Below, piece after piece: positions 26,108 to 34,139 of a DNA stretch of 34,139 bases. The stretch spans positions 1 through 34,139 of the forward strand of contig JAFGBH010000010.1 of NCBI GenBank assembly GCA_016933215.1. The letters are read 5' to 3'. The notes beneath the pieces are model-generated. The model had not been told where the DNA came from and searched no databases. It worked only from the letters and a program-made list of their open reading frames with translations. Within the stretch, counting starts at the first letter, position 1. The number at the start of each line of letters is the position of its first letter. The stretch comes from Deltaproteobacteria bacterium (GTDB taxonomy: Bacteria; Desulfobacterota; Syntrophia; Syntrophales; UBA2210). The translations under genes were made by a program, and so were the position numbers.

Positions 26108-27439
26108 CTAGGATACGTCGACCTCTCCCCTCCAGATCGCTAAATCGGTGAGAGCCCTTTCGGCGTAGCATTTACCCCGTTCCTTTTTCGGCATTTTCGT
26201 GTCAAGAGATGGAAACAAGCCAAAATTAACATTCATCGGCTGGAAATATTTCCGTGATTCGTTAGTTATATGGCCGCAGAGCGCACCAAGTGCTGTCGTC
26301 TCGGGAGGTGCTACCATCGTTCTGTTGTTGCAGTAACGAGATGCATTAATGCCTGCCAAAAGTCCCATAGCTGTAGATTCAACATAACCCTCAACACCGG
26401 TAATCTGCCCGGCAAAAAAGATTCCACTTTTATCGTTGAGTTCGAGAGTCTTTCTTAGCAGGTGTGGAGCATTGATAAAGGTGTTTCGGTGTATGCTCCC
26501 GAATCTCGCAAATTCGGCCTTTTCCAGTCCGGGAATCAGGGAAAAAATTCGTTCCTGTTCGGGCCATGTCAATTTCGTTTGAAACCCCACCATATTAAAG
26601 AGAGTGAAATTCCTGTTTTCACTGCGGAGCTGTACGACGGCGTAGGGCTGAGCCTTTGTCCGCGGATCGGTAAGTCCGACGGGTTTCATGGGTCCGTATC
26701 GCAACGTATCCACTCCCCTTCGGGCAAGAACCTCTATGGGGAGACACCCCTCAAAACATTTTTTGTCTTCAAAATCTTTGGCAACGGTCTCCTTTCCAGC
26801 AAGCACCTCATTCCGGAACCTCTCATATTCCTCCTTCGACAAGGGGCAATTAAGGTAATCGCCTTCGTCTTCATCGTACCTGGATGCCCTGAACACCTTT
26901 GAGTAGTCGATTGATTCTGCATCAATGATCGGCGAGATCGCGTCGTAAAAGTAAAGATTATCGCCGCCGGTGAGTGTAGAGATATTCTCTGCCAGGGCAT
27001 CCGATGTAAGGGGACCCGATGCAATGATTACGACACTGCTCGTCGGAATATCGGAAATCTCCCTTCTTTCGATCGTCAGCCCATCACAGATTGACAATTT
27101 TTCTTCTACATAGAGGGAAAAAAGTTTCCTGTCGACCGCAAGTGCCCTTCCGGCGGGTACCGAGGTGTGATCGGCCGCTTCGATAATGAGGGAGTTCATC
27201 AGCCTCAGTTCCTCTTTAAGAAGACCCACGGCACTTCTAACTTCATTGGATCGCAGGGAATTGCTGCATACAAGCTCTGCAAGGTGGGATGATTTATGAG
27301 CGGGGGAAAAAGAAAAAGGCTTCATTTCACAGAGAGTGACCTGCACTCCCCGATTCAAAAGTTGCCAGGCGGCTTCAGATCCGGCAAGACCGCCCCCAAT
27401 GACAATCACATGATTTGTATTGGTCACTATACTCTGCAC
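26108..27439 (-). CDS. trmFO: Methylenetetrahydrofolate--tRNA-(uracil-5-)-methyltransferase TrmFO
   Basis: TrmFO makes ribothymidine at position 54 of tRNA, using methylenetetrahydrofolate and reduced FAD in place of the SAM-dependent TrmA. The 443-residue protein has the FAD motif [30 protein letters not shown] and the C-terminal [20 protein letters not shown]. It is last in the dprA-topA-trmFO block, a common arrangement in Firmicutes and in some deltaproteobacteria. The topA stop lies 44 bases upstream of its ATG. Confidence 0.97.
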   Translation of the reverse strand: MQSIVTNTNHVIVIGGGLAGSEAAWQLLNRGVQVTLCEMKPFSFSPAHKSSHLAELVCSNSLRSNEVRSAVGLLKEELRLMNSLIIEAADHTSVPAGRALAVDRKLFSLYVEEKLSICDGLTIERREISDIPTSSVVIIASGPLTSDALAENISTLTGGDNLYFYDAISPIIDAESIDYSKVFRASRYDEDEGDYLNCPLSKEEYERFRNEVLAGKETVAKDFEDKKCFEGCLPIEVLARRGVDTLRYGPMKPVGLTDPRTKAQPYAVVQLRSENRNFTLFNMVGFQTKLTWPEQERIFSLIPGLEKAEFARFGSIHRNTFINAPHLLRKTLELNDKSGIFFAGQITGVEGYVESTAMGLLAGINASRYCNNRTMVAPPETTALGALCGHITNESRKYFQPMNVNFGLFPSLDTKMPKKERGKCYAERALTDLAIWRGEVDVS

Positions 27440-27483
27440 TCTGGTTTTCCAAAAAACTCTTCAGTTGCTGGCTGCAAAGGGCA

Positions 27484-29726
27484 TCAGCGACCTTCTCTGT
27501 AACCACATTCTTTGTTCGGACAGGCTTTAACGGCGCCTTTCCCCCGGTAATATTTTTCTACCAGAAAAGGGTGGCCGCACTGGGGGCATTCTTCCGGCAG
27601 AGGTTTGTCCCAGAGGGCATAGGAACAATCGGGATATCGTGAACAGCCGTAAAAGATCTTTCCTTTTCTTGTCCTCCTTTCGCAGAGGCTTCCCCCGCAA
27701 CCCGCCTCCGGGCACTTGATGCCCGTATCGAGGGGTTTTGTATTCTTACAGTCGGGATAACCGGAGCATCCAAGGAATCTCCCGAATCGGCCCTCCTTGA
27801 TCGCCATATTCTTGCCGCAGAGATCGCAGATTATATCCGTCACCTCTTCCGAAGCCGTCCCGATTTCACCATTCGAATCGGTGGCAATGTTGGCGGTGTT
27901 CTTACATTCCGGATAGTTAGAGCAGGCGAGAAACTTTCCGTTCCTTCCCCATTTTATCACCATGGGGCTTCCGCACTTGTCGCAGGTGATTTCCGTCGGT
28001 GTTTCTTCCCTCTTTACGTTTCTCATCTGCTCCTTTGCTGCTTCAAGGTCCGGTGCAAATGTTGTGTAAAAATCTCTCAGTGTTTTATCTCTGGTAAGTT
28101 TGCCCTCCTCAATGAGGTCCAGCTTGTCCTCCATGGAGGCCGTAAATTTCACGTCGAAGACATGGGAGAAGTTTTTTACAAGGAGTTCATTTACCAGTTC
28201 TCCCATCTCCGTGGGATGAAATCTCCCTTTCTCAAGTTTCGCGTATTCTCTATTCTGGATGGTGCTTAATATAGCGGCGTAGGTGCTTGGTCTTCCAAGG
28301 CCCTTTTCTTCCAACTCCCTGACCAGTGTGGCCTCGGAAAATCTCGGGGGGGGTTGGGTGAAGTTCTGCTCAGGCGTAAGGGAAAGCAACTTGAGCCCTT
28401 CGCCCTCAGATATCTCGGGAAGTACCTTTTCAGCCCCATTCTCTTCACCATTTTCTTCTTTGCTTTCCGTGTACAGAATGGTATGCCCCGGCGATTTCAT
28501 GATTGCCCCCTTCGTATTGAAGAGGTAGCTGCCTGCCGTTATGTCTATAGTTGTCTGATCGAAAAGTGCGGGATTCATCTGGCTTGCAACAAATCGGTTC
28601 CATATGAGCTGGTAGAGGCGATACTCGTCATTTCCCAGGTAGCTCTTGATATCCTCAGGTTTGTAGGCAATGGAGGCGGGACGTATCGCCTCGTGGGCGT
28701 CCTGAGATTTTTTGGGTGATTTAAATACCCGTGCCTTTTCAGGAAGAAAATCCCTTCCGTATTGTTTCAGGATGTACTCACGTGCCTCGTCGAGTGCTTC
28801 CGATGCAATTCTAAAAGAATCTGTTCTCATATAGGTTATGAGTCCTACGGAACCCTCATCGCCGATAACTATTCCCTCATAGAGCTTCTGGGCTGTCCGC
28901 ATGGTCTTGTTGGCGGAGAAACGAAACCTTCTCGATGCCTCCTGCTGGAGCTTGCTGGTGGTAAATGCCGGAGGGGCAAATCGCTTTACCTCCTTCTTTT
29001 CCACCTTGCTGACAATAAAGGGCGTATCCTTCAGGTTTTCAATAAGCTCTTCAGCCTGACCTCCGTTCTCTATCTTTGCCTTTTTGGAATTGATCTTTAC
29101 GAGGCGTGCCTCAAAGGAAGGTGGATTATGGCCCTTAAGCAGGGCTGTAATATTCCAGAATTCTTCCTCCGTGAAATTTCGAATCTCTTCTTCTCTTTCA
29201 CAGATAATTCGGACCGCCACGGTCTGAACACGACCGGCGCTCAACCCTCTTCGTACCTTGTCCCATAAAATGGGGCTCACCTGGTATCCCACAAGCCGGT
29301 CGAGAATTCTCCGGGTCTGCTGGGCCTCGTACTTTTCCGGATCGAGTTTCTGGGGATTTTTATGGCAGAAAGTACCGTGTTTTTTGTCAGGTCATTAAAA
29401 AGAACACGATAGAGGGCCTTGTCTCCGGATGCGATCTCTTGAGCGACGTGCCACGCGATGGCCTCTCCCTCGCGGTCAGGGTCGGGAGCGAGATAGATGT
29501 TGTCGGCCTTTTTTGCGGCTTTTTTCAATTCAGATATAACCTTCCGCTTTTCTTTTATGATCTCGTAGGCCGGCTCAAAGTCCTTTTCTATATCGATACC
29601 AAGCTTACTCTTCGGAAGATCCTTGACGTGACCCAGGGATGCCTTCACTTCAAATTCGGAACCGAGGTACTTCTTTATTGTCTTTATCTTTGTGGGTGAT
29701 TCAACGATAATAAGTGAACCTGACAT
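27484..29726 (-). CDS. topA: DNA topoisomerase I, interrupted by a one-base frameshift
   Basis: TopA relaxes negative supercoils. The TOPRIM part (MSGSLIIVESPTKIKTIKKY; DPDREGEAIAWH) is read from ATG 29726, but its frame runs on to a premature end near 29277. From about 29357 the expected sequence NPQKLDPEKYEAQQTRR continues in the next frame and runs through ITYMRTDS with the catalytic Tyr and C-terminal Cys4 zinc fingers to 27484. The switch is at an A5 run (T5 on plus, 29357-29361); one more A would restore 747 residues in one frame. An error in a homopolymer is most likely. A true mutation, or slippage on the A-run, is possible. As topA is normally essential, full-length protein is probably made. 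Confidence 0.93.
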
Positions 29727-29734
29727 AATGACTC

Positions 29735-30862
29735 CTACTCCTTAAATATGAAATGTTTTCCCGGAAGCTGTTCAATATACCCTTTGAGCTCTAAGGACAG
29801 GAGGGTATTTAAGATATCGTCCGCCGAACGGCCGCTTTTTGTTATTATCGAATCGATCTGCTGCGATTTTTTCTCCATTAGGTCTAATATTTCCCTTTCC
29901 ATTTTTCCCAAGTCATCGTAATCAGAACGAGAGACAGGGCCGGATTCCGCGGAGTCTGCTGAAGGAGGGGAATCGGTTTTTCCCTCTATCTGCGGGAGAA
30001 CCTCTTCCAGAATATCATAGACATTCTCAATCAGTTTTGCCCCGTCCCGTATGAGCTTGTGCGTGCCCTTTGTTCCCGGAGAATCTATGCTTCCCGGGAC
30101 GGCAAAGACCTCTCTTCCCTGTTCCAGAGCGGTTCGTGCCGTTATGAGTGATCCACTTTTTTCATTTGCCTCAACGACAACCACCCCTAATGACATCCCG
30201 CTGATAATCCTGTTTCGTGCGGGGAAATGCGGACCCTTTGGAAGGGTGGAAAAGGGGAATTCCGTAATGACGGCGCCATTTTCTGCTATCTTCTCATAAA
30301 GATCCTTATTTTCAGGGGGATAGATTACATCTATACCCGATCCCAGGACTGCAACCGTCCTTCCATTTCCCGAGAGCGATCCCCTGTGGGCTGAAGAGTC
30401 AATGCCCCGTGCCATACCGCTTACCGTGGTAATACCTTTAAAGGCAAGCTCGCGGCAGAGTCTCTCCGTGGTGAATTTCCCATATGTGCTCGCTATCCTG
30501 GAACCGACCACGGCAATATAAATGTCCTCTTCCAAGAGCGTCCCCTTCACATAGAGAAGGGGAGGGTAATCGTATATGTTGAGAAGGCTTCGAGGAAAGA
30601 AGGGGCTCTGTGATGGCAGTATGGTAACCCCTGATTTCTCGGCCAGACTATACTCACTTTCGACCTTTTCCCAGTTATCGAAGCCTTTGATAGCGGATGC
30701 AATCTTTTTCGTAATACGGGGAACTTTGGTCAAGGTATCGACAGGCGCATCGAATACATCTCGAGGCGAGCCGAAGGCATCTATAAGATGAATGTACGTA
30801 ACATTTCCTATATCTTCGATAAACTTGAGTGCAAGCCAGTATTTTAAAGTATCGTATGACAT
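29735..30862 (-). CDS. dprA: DNA-processing protein DprA
   Basis: DprA binds incoming single-stranded DNA during natural transformation and loads RecA; it is also widespread in bacteria not known to be competent. From ATG 30862 it has 375 residues: an N-terminal helical domain (MSYDTLKYWLALKFIEDIG), the DprA Rossmann fold (VVGSRIASTYG; SGMARGIDSSAHRG; GSGIDVIYPPEN; ARNRIISGMS; SGSLITARTALEQGREVFAVPG) and a C-terminal winged-helix domain. A longer in-frame reading back to 30928 is rejected, because it would start at or before the predicted transcription start. The stop is eight bases from the topA start. Confidence 0.95.
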   Translation of the reverse strand: MSYDTLKYWLALKFIEDIGNVTYIHLIDAFGSPRDVFDAPVDTLTKVPRITKKIASAIKGFDNWEKVESEYSLAEKSGVTILPSQSPFFPRSLLNIYDYPPLLYVKGTLLEEDIYIAVVGSRIASTYGKFTTERLCRELAFKGITTVSGMARGIDSSAHRGSLSGNGRTVAVLGSGIDVIYPPENKDLYEKIAENGAVITEFPFSTLPKGPHFPARNRIISGMSLGVVVVEANEKSGSLITARTALEQGREVFAVPGSIDSPGTKGTHKLIRDGAKLIENVYDILEEVLPQIEGKTDSPPSADSAESGPVSRSDYDDLGKMEREILDLMEKKSQQIDSIITKSGRSADDILNTLLSLELKGYIEQLPGKHFIFKE

Positions 30863-30928
30863 CGTTGCCAAATATGAAAAAAGCCTCAGGGTTATTAAAT
30901 GGGTTAATCCGATAATTGAGGGTGGCAC

Positions 30929-30956
30929 TATATATAGTATATTTAGAGAGTGTCAA
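30929..30956 (-). promoter_or_regulatory. Promoter for dprA-topA-trmFO
   Basis: On the minus strand TTGACA (30951-30956), a 16-base spacer and TATATA (30929-30934). It predicts a start near 30922, about 60 bases before ATG 30862, and it helps to choose that ATG. Confidence 0.6.
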
Positions 30957-30978
30957 GCATTTTTGTAGGAACTCCCGT

Positions 30979-31020
30979 ATCTTGACATAGTCGGGCACAT
31001 ATAATAGGTATATAAAATTA
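30979..31020 (+). promoter_or_regulatory. Promoter region of the exported multidomain protein (elements ambiguous)
   Basis: TTGACA (about 30980) and TATAAT (about 30998) are both perfect but only 12 bases apart; TATAAA further right is 23 bases from TTGACA. The region is clearly promoter-like and faces ATG 31046, but I cannot assign the two boxes with normal spacing. Confidence 0.35.
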
Positions 31021-31045
31021 TTGCATGCTTGATGAGGAATAGAAA

Positions 31046-33982
31046 ATGTCACGATTGTTTCGATGCCTGAGTATCATAGTGATTTTCGTAGTACTGCTAT
31101 TTGTAAAGGGGGTATGTGCGGAGACATCAATCGTGATTGCTCCCGAGAAAATAGATTTTGGTATCATGAGACAATCGGATACCGCTGCAAAATCAGTCAT
31201 GATTACAAAAAATGGCGAAGGAACCGTGCTGTGGATGGCAGCCGGGGCACCCCCCTGGCTTACCATTGACAGATATTACGGTACAGTTGCAACCGATCAT
31301 GATGAAGTCTTTCTCGTCGCTCATCCTTCGGAGCTTACGCCCGGTCAGTATCGTTCAAATATCATCATATCATCTTCCCGTGGAACAGAGGTCATTCCTC
31401 TTGCCGTAACCGTTATCAATGATAGAGAACCGACGGTTCATGAAAAACCTGAAACGATAGTGGTTGAAGCGGAAACAACCGACGTACAGTCGGAGAGAAA
31501 GACATACCTGAAGGCTCTAGGAAGATATTCGAACGGCTCGACGGCCGATATCACCGAGGAGGTTTCATGGATTTCGAAAAACAAAGGTGTGGCCGATTTC
31601 ATCGACAAGGGAATCCTTGTCGGAATATCTCCCGGGAATGCGGAGGTATTCGCAAAACTGGGCAATGTAACAAGCATGCCCCTGGAATTTCAGGTTGCCT
31701 CTCTCGAGGGACCACTTCTCAAGTTATCAAAAGAAAGATTTGATCTCACCCATGTCGAGGAGGGCTCCTATGAAGTCTTGGACGTGAAGATTCGAAACGG
31801 CGGGAAGGAGTCCCTCGAATGGGAAGCAATAAGCAAAAGTCCCTGGCTTTCGGTTCATGAAGAGGCGCCCGATGAGGTAACAATCGCCCGATTGAAGAAG
31901 AACGAGGAGAGAATAGCACACCTTATTAAAGGGACGGGCCTGGGGTTCGTTGCTGCTCCCGAGTCGGAAGAAATGCAAAGAGGGCCTGAAGGAATGTATC
32001 TTGCCGGCAGTGGAAGGGGCGAGATATCTATCGCAATCGATGCTACAGCCCTGAAGGAGGGACGATATACGGGATCAATTCTCGTCAAGTCAAATGGCGG
32101 AGATGAAATAATCACTGTCTCTGTCAACGTTGTTTCCCTGAAGACAATTTCAGTCTCTCCCTCATCGATCACCATAAAGGTGGGCGATAAAAGAAAATTC
32201 AGAGCAACTGGAGTATGGTCTGACGGAAAGAGGAGTGACCTTTCAGATGAGGGCGAGGGAAAATGGATAATATCAGACCCTTCTGTCGGTATCTTTGTAC
32301 GCAAAAATAACACATTTATTGCAAAGAGCACCGGTTATACTGAAATAATCAAGGAAAGGGGGTCCGTAACGAGCAACCCGGCGAGAGTCGATGTTGAAGC
32401 ATCGACATCGGGACCGGTCCTGATGGTTTCACCACGAGAGTTGGATCTCGGCAAACTGGGCCCCGGGGAACGTTCAAAGGGGATAATTACACTTCGAAAT
32501 GCGGGAACGGGAGAACTTGAATGGTCATTAGGGGAAAGGGATGGAAAGTTCCTGTCAGAGGATAGGGGCCTCGCGGGAAGGATAGGGAGGAACCCCCATT
32601 ACCTCAGGATTGATGTCGAATCCCTCGAGGAACAGGAGGTAAGGGAGGTATCTTCTGAAAAAACACTTTATCCGATTAAAATAAGGATAGAAGGCGGTCG
32701 TAAAACCGCATCTTACAAAAAAGCATTACCACCTGGAGATTACAGAGAAGCGCTGAAGGTAAAATTCAATGGTTCTTTTCGGACAATTTTTCTCTCCTTT
32801 ACTATTTCTTCCGTACCATCGAGGCCTGTGCTTGAAGTTGAACCTCATGGAATCGATTTTGGGGATGTCGAGGCTGGCGGGAGCCGGATACGAAAAATTG
32901 AGTTGAGAAATTCCGGGAAGAATGTTCTCGCGTGGGAGGCGAGAGTTCAGGGGAAACGAAAATATTTCAGTGGCGTGCCGCTGGAGAAGGGGAGATATGT
33001 CTCCTTTCAAAATATTGATGAAAGAAATGAAGAGGCATACAAGGCACCTGAAAATATAAAAAACGATCTTATCGTACGCGGTGCATGGCTCACAAATATC
33101 GAGGGATATCCGGAAAGTACCGAAGGGGGCGAAAGTTTTGAATACACATTCCGGGGTACCGGTATCTCAGTCTTTTTGTGGAAAGATGTTTATGGCGGTG
33201 TTCTCAATGCATCCATCGATGGTATCCCGGTGGGTGAAGTTGATTGCATTTCGGAAAAAAGAGAACGGTATGAATATGTTGTCGCCGAAGGACGCGAAGA
33301 GGGCATTCATAGACTGACTCTCACGAGCAGAAGCGGGTCTGTCGGATTAGAAGGCGTGAGCGTCATAAGCGAAGAGTTTATAACAAATAAAAGAGGCTGG
33401 CTCAGAATCTTTCCAGAAAAGGGAACGACGACCAACGAGATCGATTATGTGAATGTTATTACCGAGACGAAGGGCCTGGCGCCGGGCATCTATTGTGAAA
33501 ACCTGCTGTTCCAGTCGGACTCTGGGAGTGAAATAGTTAAAGTATCGCTTGAGATATTAGATTCCAATATCTTTAAATATATTGATATATACAGATATAG
33601 TAAAGGAGGATATTCTGCGCTTGCGCCGAGGTCTGTCTTTGAAAAAAATGATCTTTTGAAGGGTTACAAAGAAAGCGGTCCCGCCTTCAGACTTTTCAGA
33701 GAAGGAACATCCGGAACAGCTCCATTTTTCTGGTGGTATAATCCCATAAGGAAGGATTATTTCTATTCCACTGATAGAAATGGAGGTGGAAAGTCTCTGA
33801 AGGGTTACGTCTTCGGAGGATCGATAGGAAACATAGCAACGCTGAGAATCGCAGATTCGAAAGAACTATACCGGTGGTTCAATCCCGGCAACGGAACCCA
33901 CTATTATACCGTCGATTTAAAGGGTGAAGGGTACAAAAAGAAGGGATATCAATACGACGGGATAGCGGGGTATGTTAGATAG
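31046..33982 (+). CDS. Exported multidomain protein with BACON-like repeats, Ig-like domains and DUF5648-like C-terminus
   Basis: A 978-residue protein with a signal peptide (hydrophobic core about residues 8-20, cleavage probably after VCA). Four related beta-sandwich repeats start IAPEKIDFG, LKLSKERFDL, LMVSPRELDLG and LEVEPHGIDFG, each with a following N-x-G-x-x-x-L-x-W segment, which is the BACON/ASH pattern. Two Big_2-like Ig domains lie at about 130-220 and 365-450. A galactose-binding-like domain (YTFRGTGISVFLW...GVLNASIDG; GIHRLTLTSRSG) at about 680-785 seems inserted within the fourth repeat, which resumes at GWLRIFPEKG. The end (RWFNPGNGTHYYTVD) resembles DUF5648. It is probably a periplasmic or surface carbohydrate- or polymer-binding protein. 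No catalytic motif was seen. Confidence 0.85.
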   Translation: MSRLFRCLSIIVIFVVLLFVKGVCAETSIVIAPEKIDFGIMRQSDTAAKSVMITKNGEGTVLWMAAGAPPWLTIDRYYGTVATDHDEVFLVAHPSELTPGQYRSNIIISSSRGTEVIPLAVTVINDREPTVHEKPETIVVEAETTDVQSERKTYLKALGRYSNGSTADITEEVSWISKNKGVADFIDKGILVGISPGNAEVFAKLGNVTSMPLEFQVASLEGPLLKLSKERFDLTHVEEGSYEVLDVKIRNGGKESLEWEAISKSPWLSVHEEAPDEVTIARLKKNEERIAHLIKGTGLGFVAAPESEEMQRGPEGMYLAGSGRGEISIAIDATALKEGRYTGSILVKSNGGDEIITVSVNVVSLKTISVSPSSITIKVGDKRKFRATGVWSDGKRSDLSDEGEGKWIISDPSVGIFVRKNNTFIAKSTGYTEIIKERGSVTSNPARVDVEASTSGPVLMVSPRELDLGKLGPGERSKGIITLRNAGTGELEWSLGERDGKFLSEDRGLAGRIGRNPHYLRIDVESLEEQEVREVSSEKTLYPIKIRIEGGRKTASYKKALPPGDYREALKVKFNGSFRTIFLSFTISSVPSRPVLEVEPHGIDFGDVEAGGSRIRKIELRNSGKNVLAWEARVQGKRKYFSGVPLEKGRYVSFQNIDERNEEAYKAPENIKNDLIVRGAWLTNIEGYPESTEGGESFEYTFRGTGISVFLWKDVYGGVLNASIDGIPVGEVDCISEKRERYEYVVAEGREEGIHRLTLTSRSGSVGLEGVSVISEEFITNKRGWLRIFPEKGTTTNEIDYVNVITETKGLAPGIYCENLLFQSDSGSEIVKVSLEILDSNIFKYIDIYRYSKGGYSALAPRSVFEKNDLLKGYKESGPAFRLFREGTSGTAPFFWWYNPIRKDYFYSTDRNGGGKSLKGYVFGGSIGNIATLRIADSKELYRWFNPGNGTHYYTVDLKGEGYKKKGYQYDGIAGYVR

Positions 33983-34056
33983 CCTTTCTCACCGCTTTTG
34001 ACTTGACAAACCAAGACAAAGACGTTAGTGGTATTTTCCTCTTTTTCAGAGCATGT

Positions 34057-34133
<77 letters not shown>

Positions 34134-34139
34134 TAAATA

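Noticed and set aside
30863-30928. N-terminal extension of DprA (MPPSIIGLTH...)
   Set aside because: The start codon would lie at or upstream of the predicted transcription start, and the family begins at about the MSYDTLKYW segment.

Overview
The window reads as ordinary chromosome from an anaerobic, deltaproteobacterial-type bacterium (Desulfobacterota, possibly the Syntrophus/Syntrophobacter side). This placement is an inference. It rests on the gene order carD - PIN/TRAM - ispD - ispF, the run valS - nadC - birA - coaX, the dprA - topA - trmFO block, the folate/FAD-dependent TrmFO, and a stand-alone acyl-CoA carboxyltransferase beside fatty-acid-type dehydrogenase genes. No 16S or similar marker is present to settle it. 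No phage, CRISPR, toxin-antitoxin, secretion or transposase genes were seen.

Layout. 1-2433: an interspersed palindromic repeat, then ligA and a small unknown gene on the minus strand. 2571-4341: a plus-strand operon of phosphodiesterase, HIT protein, LapA-like membrane protein and Mut7-C protein. It meets a minus-strand pair (mogA, EF-G-like GTPase) tail to tail with a 32-base coding overlap. 7051-9871: carD, PIN/TRAM, ispD, ispF. 9907-11460: carboxyltransferase on the minus strand. 11629-13647: pgk, terminator, truA. 13678-13861: a second, expanded repeat copy. 13989-16714: mutL-miaA. 16770-17149: promoter plus a strongly structured untranslated stretch ahead of valS. 17150-22223: valS-nadC-birA-coaX, tightly packed. 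22402-24551: soluble PAS histidine kinase and NarL-type regulator. 24745-26097: a 60-residue protein followed by a 3-hydroxyacyl-CoA/carnitine-type dehydrogenase. 26108-30862: minus-strand dprA-topA-trmFO, with topA broken by a one-base frameshift. 31046-33982: a large exported multidomain protein. 34057-34133: tRNA-Arg(TCT).

Most genes are housekeeping: DNA replication and repair (ligA, mutL, dprA, topA), tRNA modification and charging (miaA, truA, trmFO, valS), cofactor synthesis (mogA, nadC, birA, coaX) and isoprenoid precursors (ispD, ispF).

The least ordinary signals are five. (1) The 60-residue protein shares a W-x-D-P-M-S-[YF]-P-x-Y-D-R motif with the C-terminal tail of the dehydrogenase encoded next to it. 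(2) A promoter is followed by a roughly 145-nt hairpin-rich region and an attenuator-like stem before valS. (3) topA carries a single-base A-run frameshift. (4) The exported protein appears to have a binding domain inserted inside a BACON-like repeat. (5) Palindromic repeats are present in a short and a hairpin-expanded form.
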